Below, piece after piece: positions 1 to 6,123 of a stretch of DNA of 6,613 nt (positions are counted from its first letter, which is position 1; each line of letters opens with the position of its first letter). The stretch is from Caldilineales bacterium (GTDB lineage: Bacteria > Chloroflexota > Anaerolineae > JAAEKA01): the NCBI GenBank assembly GCA_021463315.1, contig JAJTXO010000225.1, positions 1 through 6,613 on the forward strand, given 5' to 3'. The notes under the pieces are model-generated. The model was not told the DNA's origin and searched no databases. It worked only from the letters and a program-made list of their open reading frames with translations. A program made the position numbers and the translations under genes.

Positions 1-100
1 AAACCGGGGTCGAGACTTCCGAAGTCTGCGCAGGTTTGTTCAAAACGAGCTCACAGTCCATAAGACTTCGGAAGTCTCCCCAATCTATTGAGATGATACC
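1..100. repeat. Dispersed palindromic repeat, copy A (left end cut by window)
   Basis: Bases 1-77 are identical to 6469-6545. The unit holds two 15-nt palindromes, agacttccgaagtct (13-27) and agacttcggaagtct (63-77). Each has 7-bp arms around one central base, and the two are reverse complements of each other, so the element is roughly symmetrical around a 35-nt centre (28-62). Outside the second palindrome, attgagatgatacc (87-100) is the reverse complement, at 13 of 14 positions, of the sequence just left of copy B (6455-6468). The full element therefore probably has inverted ends and spans about 110 bp. It has no coding capacity and looks like a MITE-like or REP-like non-autonomous repeat; that class is inferred from structure. 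Confidence 0.8.
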
Positions 101-104
101 ACCC

Positions 105-294
105 AATCGATTAAGGTGTGTTTGAAATGGATTGATGAACAGTCATTGCGAGGCGTCTGCGCCGAAGCAATCTCGTCTTGCCACGCTGGGACACTTGCAT
201 AAACGCTGCGTTTACGGCGCACGTGCAGGTGTTGCTTCGTCGGCGGCCTCCTCGCAATGACCGCTCAACCAGATTCAAACACATCCAATCGATT
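105..294. repeat. Long imperfect inverted repeat with GTCATTGCGAGG core
   Basis: Both ends carry the palindrome aatcgatt (105-112 and 287-294). Reading inward from each end gives the same series: a gtgtgtttgaa or atgtgtttgaa stretch, a gattga or ggttga stretch, then gtcattgcgagg (141-152 on the plus strand, 249-260 on the minus strand), then a purine-rich gaagcaa stretch. The arms are about 65 nt each and the centre is less conserved. Palindromic sequences with a gtcattgcgagg...gaagcaat core are common dispersed repeats in many bacterial genomes, and this looks like a member set between longer inverted ends. The small open frame on the minus strand across it has no protein-like features. Confidence 0.7.
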
Positions 295-341
295 ATATGC
301 ACGACGCCGAAATTGGGCCAGTAGATGGCGGCGTCTACAGG

Positions 342-370
342 ATGACAGAATGAGCCAAGGCTGCTATAAT
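342..370 (+). promoter_or_regulatory. Sigma-70-type promoter candidate for the CDF gene
   Basis: A perfect TATAAT (365-370) is preceded by TG at 362-363, giving an extended -10 (tgcTATAAT). At exactly 17 bp spacing there is atgaca (342-347), matching the TTGACA -35 consensus at 5 of 6 positions. Transcription would begin near 376-378, inside the 7-nt repeat block, giving the CDF transcript a structured leader of about 210 nt. The next gene on this strand is the CDF at 590. The match is strong for so GC-rich a sequence, but promoter consensus in this organism is unknown, and the AT-rich hexamer could be an edge of the repeat insertion. Confidence 0.5.
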
Positions 371-371
371 T

Positions 372-584
372 CGTAACGAGTAACGAGTAACGAGTAATGC
401 GTAACCCGGAATTGCGGGCTGTTGTTCCTGGGATGCGAGGAGTCGTAACAAGTACCTCGTAACTCAGAGAGACATCCCGCGATTCCGGGTTACGAGTTAC
501 TCGTTACGAGTTACTCGTTACGCCCCCCCATCCCAACACCCACCTCCCACCATTCCGGGTTACGCATTACGAGTTACGCATTAC
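372..584. repeat. 7-nt CGTAAC-type tandem repeat block with inverted arms
   Basis: Three or four arms are built from a 7-nt unit (cgtaact, cgtaacc, cgtaatg, gtaacga). A forward arm at 372-412 ends in cccggaat, a short degenerate forward piece lies at 444-465, and reverse arms at 482-522 and 552-584 each begin with attccgggtt. The forward arm and the 482-522 arm could fold into a stem of about 40 bp, extended inside by gggatg (431-436) and catccc (473-478). The forward arm has TAA at 374, 381, 388, 395 and 402, covering all three frames. A run of seven C (523-529) lies between the reverse arms. The block ends 5 nt before the CDF start codon. The same family recurs at 4789-4910. Confidence 0.85.
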
Positions 585-589
585 AAACC

Positions 590-1525
590 ATGTCTATCAC
601 CCGACGCGCGGCGCTGCTCTCTGTGGCCGCGGCCATCATCACCCTGCTGCTGAAGTTCGGCGCGTATTTTCTGACCGGCTCGGTCGGGCTGTTGTCCGAC
701 GCCATCGAGTCCTTTGTCAACCTGGCTGCGGCGCTGATTGCCTTGACCGCCATCAGCATCTCCCATCGCCCGCCAGACAGCAACCACGCCTACGGCCACG
801 AAAAGGCGGAGTACTTCTCCAGCGGGGCCGAAGGCGCGCTGATCCTGATCGCGGCCGGCGCGATCATCATCTCGGCCGTGCCGCGGCTGCTGAACCCCGC
901 CCCGCTGGAGAACGTGGGCATCGGCGTGGCTGTGGCGCTGATCGCCTCGGCCATCAACTTCGCGGTGTCGCGCTTCATGCTGCACATCGCACACCAGGAG
1001 GACAGCATCGCCCTGGAGGCCGACGCGCACCATCTGATGACCGATGTCTGGACCTCGATGGGCGTGGTAATCGGCATCGTCGTCGTCAGCGTCACCGGCT
1101 GGCAGGTGCTGGATCCCCTGATCGCTATCGCCGTCGGGATCAACATCGTCTGGATGGGCGTGAAGTTGATCCGTCGATCCACCGCCGGCCTGATGGATGC
1201 GGCCTTGCCCCCGGCCGAGATCGAGGTGATTCAAGCCGCCATCCAGCAGACCGCCGGGGCCGACACCCCCTATCACGCGCTGCGCACGCGCAAGTCCGGC
1301 TCGCGGCGTTTCATCGATTTCCATCTGCTGATGCCGGGCCAAACCAGCGTGCAGGCCTCTCACGACCTGGCGAATCGGGTGGAAGCGGCCATCGAGCAGG
1401 GCCTGCCCAACGCCTTTGTAACCATCCATGTGGAACCGCGCGAGGATACAGCCTCCTGGGATGGGGATATGGTCGGGGGAATCTCCAGCCCTGAGCCAGG
1501 CCCGACACAAGCAACGGCTCCATGA
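590..1525 (+). CDS. Cation diffusion facilitator (CDF) family metal efflux transporter
   Basis: This 311-residue inner-membrane protein is expected to export a divalent metal ion (Zn, Fe, Mn, Co or similar) by proton antiport as a homodimer. Six hydrophobic segments lie near 9-29, 32-56, 82-101, 109-131, 150-168 and 172-193, followed by a cytoplasmic ferredoxin-like domain (about 205-283) with H228, H244, H257, H279 and E281, and a Pro/Gly/Thr-rich tail. Compared with E. coli YiiP, the membrane site has H148 and D152 on TM5 (YiiP H153, D157), but TM2 reads SDAIESFVN, placing E40 and N44 where YiiP has D45 and D49. The loop site is kept (D63, H66, H70 in the DSNHAYGHEKAE motif). Length is normal for the family. 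The ATG start fits because TM1 follows at once, but no Shine-Dalgarno sequence precedes it: repeat sequence ends 5 nt upstream. Metal specificity cannot be read from sequence alone. Confidence 0.93.
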   Translation: MSITRRAALLSVAAAIITLLLKFGAYFLTGSVGLLSDAIESFVNLAAALIALTAISISHRPPDSNHAYGHEKAEYFSSGAEGALILIAAGAIIISAVPRLLNPAPLENVGIGVAVALIASAINFAVSRFMLHIAHQEDSIALEADAHHLMTDVWTSMGVVIGIVVVSVTGWQVLDPLIAIAVGINIVWMGVKLIRRSTAGLMDAALPPAEIEVIQAAIQQTAGADTPYHALRTRKSGSRRFIDFHLLMPGQTSVQASHDLANRVEAAIEQGLPNAFVTIHVEPREDTASWDGDMVGGISSPEPGPTQATAP

Positions 1526-1546
1526 CGAGACGCCATGGAGCCGTTG
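1512..1546. terminator. Hairpin terminator between convergent CDF and opp units
   Basis: A perfect 13-bp stem, caacggctccatg (1512-1524) with catggagccgttg (1534-1546), encloses a 9-nt loop. G-U and A-U pairs just outside can extend it. It starts inside the last codons of the CDF gene and contains most of the TGA (1523-1525). Downstream on the plus strand is ttgttgctgt, which is T-rich but not a clean T tract. On the minus strand the hairpin lies 48 nt past the oppF stop codon, so it could serve both transcripts. No other strong hairpin was noticed in this 68-bp convergent gap. Confidence 0.65.
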
Positions 1547-1593
1547 TTGCTGTATCCGCCAGTGCGGTGCCGGCAGAGAGAGGATAGACTGGC

Positions 1594-2634
1594 CTAGTTC
1601 ACCGCGTCGTTGCCCGCGATCGGATCGGTCGTCACGCTGGCGGTGTACAGATGGCACGCCACCCAGTGGTCGGAATGCTTTTGCTCGAAGGGCGGGTCGA
1701 TCTGTTTGCAGACGTCCATCACCTTGGGGCAGCGCGGATGGAAGCGGCAGCCGCTGGGCGGATTGAGCGGCGAGGGCACATCGCCCGTCAGAACGATGCG
1801 CTCCTTCTTGTAGTCTGGGTCAGGCATGGGGATGGCCGACAGCAGCGCCTGGGTGTAGGGATGCATGGGATTGCGGAAGAGGGTCTCCCGGCTGGCCACC
1901 TCCACCATCTTGCCCAGATACATCACGCCCACCCGGTCGCTGATGTGCTCCACCACGCTCAGGTTATGCGCAATGAACAGATAAGTCAGGCCGAACTCCC
2001 CTTGCAGGCCGCGCAGCAGGTTGAGCACCGCGGACTGCACCGACACGTCCAGCGCCGACACCGGCTCGTCGCAGACGATGAAGCGGGGCCGCAGAGCCAG
2101 GGCGCGGGCGATGCCGATGCGCTGGCGCTGGCCGCCGGAGAACTCGTGGGGATAGCGTCGAGCGTGGTAGGGGTTCATGCCCACCGTCTTGAGCAGCTCG
2201 CTGACCGTCTCGGCGCGCTCCTTGGGCGTGCCGATGCCATGGATCATCATCCCCTCGGAGATGATCTCGCCCACCGGCATGCGCGGGTCCAGGGAGGAGT
2301 AGGGGTCCTGGAAGACGATCTGCATGTTGCGCCGCATGCCCTTGAACTCGCGCTTGCTCATGGCGAACACATCTTCGCCGTCGAAGAAGACGCTGCCGCC
2401 GTTGGGAGGCAAGAGGCGCAGGACCGTGCGGCCCACGGTGGTCTTGCCACAGCCAGACTCGCCCACCAGGCCGAAGGTCTCGCCCTCGCGGATGGTGAAG
2501 CTGACGCCGTCCACCGCCTTCACCCAGGCCGACACGCGCTGTAAGAGGCCCGAGCGCACGGGAAAATACTTCTTCAGGTCGTCGACCACCAGCATGTCCC
2601 GGTTGGTTGCGCCCAGGTTGTTGCTATTTGCCAT
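1594..2634 (-). CDS. oppF: Peptide ABC transporter ATP-binding protein, OppF/DppF type
   Basis: One of two cytoplasmic ATPases that would power peptide uptake through OppB and OppC. The 346 residues contain Walker A GESGCGKTT (58-66), Q-loop Gln109 (FQDP), signature SGGQRQR (166-172), Walker B FIVCDE (185-190), D-loop SALD (193-196) and switch His223. All catalytic positions are intact. The C-terminal Opp/Dpp-specific region (about 255-330) has HPYTQALL and cysteines C296, C302, C309 and C327, spaced as in family members that bind a [4Fe-4S] cluster. The ATG is preceded by AGGAGG (2640-2645) five bases away and overlaps the end of oppD by 11 nt, which suggests translational coupling. It is last in the operon. 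The family also imports dipeptides, nickel and other solutes, so peptide specificity is by analogy only. Confidence 0.95.
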   Translation of the reverse strand: MANSNNLGATNRDMLVVDDLKKYFPVRSGLLQRVSAWVKAVDGVSFTIREGETFGLVGESGCGKTTVGRTVLRLLPPNGGSVFFDGEDVFAMSKREFKGMRRNMQIVFQDPYSSLDPRMPVGEIISEGMMIHGIGTPKERAETVSELLKTVGMNPYHARRYPHEFSGGQRQRIGIARALALRPRFIVCDEPVSALDVSVQSAVLNLLRGLQGEFGLTYLFIAHNLSVVEHISDRVGVMYLGKMVEVASRETLFRNPMHPYTQALLSAIPMPDPDYKKERIVLTGDVPSPLNPPSGCRFHPRCPKVMDVCKQIDPPFEQKHSDHWVACHLYTASVTTDPIAGNDAVN

Positions 2635-3727
2635 CAGATCCTCCTGCAGCCGGTGGAACGGCCTGGGCCAGGTCTTCCTCGCCCGTGAAGCGCCAATCGG
2701 TCTTGGTGTAGCCCTCCCAGAGCCCGCTGGTTTCGGGGTCGTGGATGAAGCAGCGCACCTTGTGGCCGGGCGTTGCCTCTACCAGCGAGGGATCCTGCTG
2801 CCGGCAGATATCTTTGGCATAGGGACAGCGCGGCGAGAACTTACAGCCTGGCGGCAGATTGATCAGGTCAGGCACCGTGCCTGGAATCACCGCCAGCGAA
2901 TCGCGCACATCGCCCAAGACCGGAATGGCCGCCATCAAGCCCTCGGTATAGGGGTGCAGCGGCTGATCGAACAGCGTATGCACGTCGGTGTACTCCACGA
3001 TCAGGCCCGCATACATCACAGCTACGTGGTCGCACATCTCGGCGATCACCCCCAGATCGTGGGTGATCAGCAGGATCGTCGTCCCCATCTCCGTCTGCAT
3101 GCGCCGCATCAGGTCCAGGATCTGCGCCTGGATGGTCACATCCAGCGCGGTGGTCGGCTCGTCGGCGATCAGCAGATCGGGCAGGCAGGAGAGGGCCATG
3201 GCGATCATGACACGCTGCGCCTGGCCGCCGGAGATCTCGTGGGGGAAGGACTTGGCGCGGCGGCCGGCGTCGGGGATCCCCACGCGGCTCAGCATCTCCA
3301 CAGCCTGCTCCCAGGCCTGGTCCTTGGTCACGTTCTGGTGTTGGATCAACACCTCGGCCACCTGGTCGCCGACGCGGAAGATGGGGTTCAGACAACTGGT
3401 GGGCTGCTGAAAGATCATGGACAGCTCGCCGCCGCGCAGCTTGACCATGTCATCTTCGGGCAGAGTGACCAGATTGCGATCCTTGAGCCAGACTTCGCCC
3501 TCGACGATCTTGCCGGATCCGCCCAGCAGGCGCATGATCGACAGCGAGGTGACGCTCTTGCCGCAGCCGGACTCGCCCACCAGGCCCATCACCTGGCCTT
3601 CAGGAATGGCAAAGTCCACGCCGTTGACAGCCTGCACCACGCCGTCCTCGGTGAAAAAGTAGGTCTTCAGCCCCTTGACATTCAGCAGAATCCGGGGCTC
3701 TGAGCCGTTGGTCGTCGTTTCGCTCAT
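2624..3727 (-). CDS. oppD: Peptide ABC transporter ATP-binding protein, OppD/DppD type
   Basis: The partner ATPase of OppF, 367 residues from the ATG. Numbered from that ATG: Walker A GESGCGKS (51-58), Q-loop Gln107 (FQQP), signature SGGQAQR (166-172, where Opp/Dpp ATPases often read SGGMRQR or SGGQRQR), Walker B LLIADE (185-190), D-loop TALD (193-196) and His223. Cysteines C295, C301, C308 and C326 form the iron-sulphur-type motif seen in DppD/OppD relatives. About 40 residues follow the last cysteine, longer than the usual end and rich in polar and small residues. A GTG two codons upstream (3731-3733), one base after the oppC stop, is an alternative start. Neither start has a strong Shine-Dalgarno sequence, so reinitiation by ribosomes ending oppC is likely. 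ATG was chosen as the commoner start codon. Confidence 0.95.
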   Translation of the reverse strand: MSETTTNGSEPRILLNVKGLKTYFFTEDGVVQAVNGVDFAIPEGQVMGLVGESGCGKSVTSLSIMRLLGGSGKIVEGEVWLKDRNLVTLPEDDMVKLRGGELSMIFQQPTSCLNPIFRVGDQVAEVLIQHQNVTKDQAWEQAVEMLSRVGIPDAGRRAKSFPHEISGGQAQRVMIAMALSCLPDLLIADEPTTALDVTIQAQILDLMRRMQTEMGTTILLITHDLGVIAEMCDHVAVMYAGLIVEYTDVHTLFDQPLHPYTEGLMAAIPVLGDVRDSLAVIPGTVPDLINLPPGCKFSPRCPYAKDICRQQDPSLVEATPGHKVRCFIHDPETSGLWEGYTKTDWRFTGEEDLAQAVPPAAGGSDGK

Positions 3728-3734
3728 GATCACA

Positions 3735-4736
3735 TTACCGTTTCAGGCGCGGATCCAGCGCATCGCGCAGTCCGTCGCCGATGAAGTTGAAGCCGATGGA
3801 GACGATCACCAGGAAGACGCCGGGCACCAGCGGCAGCCATGGGTTTTGGAACATGTAGCTCTGTGAGGTGGCGAGCATGTTGCCCCAGGTTGGCGTTGGG
3901 TCCTGCACGCCCAGGCCCAGGAAACTGAGCGCGGACTCGGTGACGATCACGCCGCCCAGGGCCAGGCTGGCGTTAACCAGGATGGGGGCGATGCCGTTGG
4001 GGATGATGTGGCGGAAGATGATGCGGGCGTCGGAGGCGCCGGCCGCGCGCAGCGCCTCCACGAAGTCCTGCTTGCTCAGCGACAGCGCCATGCCGCGCAT
4101 CAGACGGGCCGCGCCCAGCCAGCCGAAGATCACCAGGATGAAGACCAGCACCACCACCTTCTGCGCCTCACGTTCTGGCGCCAACAGCAGCGCGCTCAAG
4201 ATGCGATTGACAAAGCCTGGCAGCGGTATCACCACATCCCGGCGCAACAGGATGGCCGAGATGATCAGCAGGATCGGCAAGGTCGGTATGGTCAACATGA
4301 ACTCGATGACGCGCGAGATGACCGTGTCGACCGTCCCTCCGTAGTAGCCGGCGATCGCGCCCAGCAGCGCGCCGAAGGTCTCCGAGATCAACACCACCAG
4401 GATGGCGATGGTCATGGACACGCGCGCGGCATACAGCACACGCGTGAACAGGTCGCGTCCCAGATGATCGACGCCCAGATAGTGGACGCGTCCCTCGCTG
4501 TCGACGGTGCCGGGGGGCGCCGGTCGGATGTTCGAGGAAAGATCGATGGCATCGCGCTCGAAGGGAGCGATAACCGGCGCCAACAGCGAAGCGGTGAAGA
4601 CAAAACCGATCAGGATCAGCGAGATCATCGCCAGTCGGTGTCGGCGAAAACGTCGCCAGATAACGCGGAGCTGACTTTCCTGCTTCTGCTCCGCTGTTTT
4701 ATCCTTCAGGTTCACAGGTTGAGCAACTGATGTCAT
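3735..4736 (-). CDS. oppC: Peptide ABC transporter permease, OppC/DppC type
   Basis: A 333-residue inner-membrane permease, one half of the translocation channel. The N-terminal region carries the RRFRRHRLAMISL motif of the OppC N-terminal domain before TM1 (about 37-57). An extracytoplasmic segment containing the family's LGVDHLGRDLFTR motif (87-99) follows, then the transport core with hydrophobic stretches near 104-130, 144-164, 195-215, 248-270 and 303-322. The ATPase-contacting EAA loop is at about 226-245 (FVEALRAAGASDARIIFRHI). The end, DGLRDALDPRLKR, is typical. It is roughly 30 residues longer than E. coli OppC, mostly through a segment at about 165-195 between two core helices. GGGAG-like GGGAG (4745-4749) lies 8 bases before the ATG. 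The gene ends 7 nt before oppD but is 168 nt from oppB, with a repeat block between. Confidence 0.95.
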   Translation of the reverse strand: MTSVAQPVNLKDKTAEQKQESQLRVIWRRFRRHRLAMISLILIGFVFTASLLAPVIAPFERDAIDLSSNIRPAPPGTVDSEGRVHYLGVDHLGRDLFTRVLYAARVSMTIAILVVLISETFGALLGAIAGYYGGTVDTVISRVIEFMLTIPTLPILLIISAILLRRDVVIPLPGFVNRILSALLLAPEREAQKVVVLVFILVIFGWLGAARLMRGMALSLSKQDFVEALRAAGASDARIIFRHIIPNGIAPILVNASLALGGVIVTESALSFLGLGVQDPTPTWGNMLATSQSYMFQNPWLPLVPGVFLVIVSIGFNFIGDGLRDALDPRLKR

Positions 4737-4788
4737 AGATTAGGCTCCCGGAGTGTGAGACATACGTTGGATGATGGCCAGGGTGTAG

Positions 4789-4910
4789 CGTAACTCGTAA
4801 CCCGTAACTCGTAACTCGTAACCCGTAACTCGTAACCCGGAACCCGGAATCTCGGACACAACTCACTCCATTCCGAGTTACGAGTTACGTGTTACGCATT
4901 ACGCATTACG
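4789..4910. repeat. 7-nt CGTAAC-type repeat block inside the opp operon
   Basis: The forward arm 4789-4850 consists of 7-nt units (cgtaact and cgtaacc alternating, then cggaacc and cggaat), with TAA at 4791, 4798, 4805, 4812, 4819 and 4826. After a 19-nt centre, the reverse arm 4870-4910 begins attccgagtt and carries the minus-strand TAA (tta on plus) at 4878, 4885, 4892, 4899 and 4906, again exactly 7 apart. Both strands thus have stops in all three frames. The arms are imperfectly complementary, so the oppB-oppC message could fold here. The outermost unit overlaps the end of oppB and provides its stop codon. The block is the same family as 372-584. Bases 4737-4788, between it and oppC, hold only the oppC ribosome-binding site. 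Confidence 0.87.
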
Positions 4911-6123
4911 TATACTTGATGCGCGGATCTACCACCGTGTACAGAATATCGCCCAACAGCGTGGCCAGCACGGTCAGCACCGCTGTGATAAAGATGAAGG
5001 CCAGCGCGATATTCCAGTCGCTGCGGTTGAGCGCTTCGTAGTAGAGCCGCCCCATTCCCGGCCAGGCAAAGACCGTCTCGGTGATGATCGCGCCGGCGAA
5101 GAAGCTGGGGATGGTCAGCACCGCGATGGTGACGAAGGGGATCAGCGCGTTGCGCAACGCGTGTTTGATGATCACCGTCCGCTCCACCAGGCCTTTGGCG
5201 CGTGCGGTGCGCACATAGTCCTGGCGCATCACTTCCAGCATCGAAGAGCGCACGAAACGACTCCAGGTAGCCATGTAGAAGAAGGTCAGCACCCCCACCG
5301 GCATGAGCAGATGCAGGAAGCGGTCCAGCGGCGTGCCCGGCGTGACCTTGGGCAGCCAACTGGCCACCATGTAGGGACGCACCGCCACCCGCGTGCCGGG
5401 CGGTAATTTCGGCAACCAGGGGTATTGCTCCTGCAACATGTTAGGCAGAACTGTGAAGATCAGGATCAGCATCAACCCGAAGAAGAAGGTGGGCATGGCT
5501 GAGCCGATGAAGGAGATCGTGGTGAAGGTGTAGTCGAATTTAGAATACTGCCTGATCGCGCTGTAGATGCCAATGGGGATGCCGATCAGGAAGGAGAGCA
5601 GAATCGAGGTGATCATCAGCTCCAGCGTGGCCGGCAGGCGGGTCATCATCTCGCCCCACACCGGCCGCCCGGCGCGAATCACGGTGGAGTTGCCGAAGTC
5701 ACCCCGAAAAATACCCTTGCTGGATCGGATCGCGGGATGAAGCGTCGGGATATCTGACAGCAAAACAAACTGGTCACAGCCCGCGGGGATCACCACCATC
5801 TCGCCGTTCTGCTCTACCACCTGCTGATCGCGCGGCAGATAGCAGCCCACCGCCAAGTTGGTGAAGCGTTCCTGGCCGCCGATGACAATCGGCCCATCGG
5901 GCAGCCCGACCAGCCAGCGCGAGAAGCGGAAGGGCCAGTAGAAATCGAGCTCATACTGGGCGCGCAGTCGCGCCAGATCTTCGCGGGTGATACGGCGCTG
6001 TTGCTGCTGAATGCCAGCCAATGGCCCGCCAGGGGAGACATTGAAGAGGAAGTAGGTGAAAAGCGCGGCCAGAAAGACGACAAAAAACATCTGAATAACC
6101 CGGCGAATCAAGTAATTCGTCAT
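4906..6123 (-). CDS. oppB: Peptide ABC transporter permease, OppB/DppB type, with extended extracytoplasmic region
   Basis: The second channel permease, 405 residues, first in the operon. It begins with the typical MTNYLIRRVIQMFFVVF TM1, and the core (about 165-400) has hydrophobic stretches near 168-190, 203-228, 272-288, 327-350 and 373-396. The EAA loop is YVRTARAKGLVERTVIIKHA (303-322), and the end DILYTVVDPRIKYT is canonical. Family members are usually about 305-340 residues. The extra length lies between TM1 and TM2 (30-165), with two cysteines, C94 and C116, that could pair outside the membrane. AGGAGG (6130-6135) lies 6 bases before the ATG, a strong ribosome-binding site. The TAA stop and two bases of the final Thr codon come from the adjoining 7-nt repeat. 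No substrate-binding protein gene lies in the 490 bases upstream. Confidence 0.95.
   Translation of the reverse strand: MTNYLIRRVIQMFFVVFLAALFTYFLFNVSPGGPLAGIQQQQRRITREDLARLRAQYELDFYWPFRFSRWLVGLPDGPIVIGGQERFTNLAVGCYLPRDQQVVEQNGEMVVIPAGCDQFVLLSDIPTLHPAIRSSKGIFRGDFGNSTVIRAGRPVWGEMMTRLPATLELMITSILLSFLIGIPIGIYSAIRQYSKFDYTFTTISFIGSAMPTFFFGLMLILIFTVLPNMLQEQYPWLPKLPPGTRVAVRPYMVASWLPKVTPGTPLDRFLHLLMPVGVLTFFYMATWSRFVRSSMLEVMRQDYVRTARAKGLVERTVIIKHALRNALIPFVTIAVLTIPSFFAGAIITETVFAWPGMGRLYYEALNRSDWNIALAFIFITAVLTVLATLLGDILYTVVDPRIKYT

Noticed and set aside
111..302. Small minus-strand frame of 63 codons
   Set aside because: It lies wholly inside the 105-294 inverted repeat and reads through both arms.
372..584. 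CRISPR array or telomere-like repeat
   Set aside because: Units are 7 nt with no unique spacers of regular length, arms are inverted, and no cas gene is present.
581..1657. Minus-strand 358-codon open frame opposite the CDF gene
   Set aside because: Composition is Gly/Arg/Gln/His/Asp-rich with no domain. It is the antisense of a clear CDF gene in GC-rich DNA.
1651..2544. Plus-strand 297-codon open frame opposite oppF
   Set aside because: His/Gln/Ala-rich antisense shadow of an ATPase whose motifs are all intact on the other strand.
2324..3703. Plus-strand 459-codon open frame opposite oppF and oppD
   Set aside because: It is the longest open frame in the window but is antisense to two recognisable ATPases, and its translation has no membrane, catalytic or repeat features.
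4008..4730. Plus-strand 240-codon open frame opposite oppC
   Set aside because: Gln/Asp/Arg-rich shadow of a permease gene with no domain.
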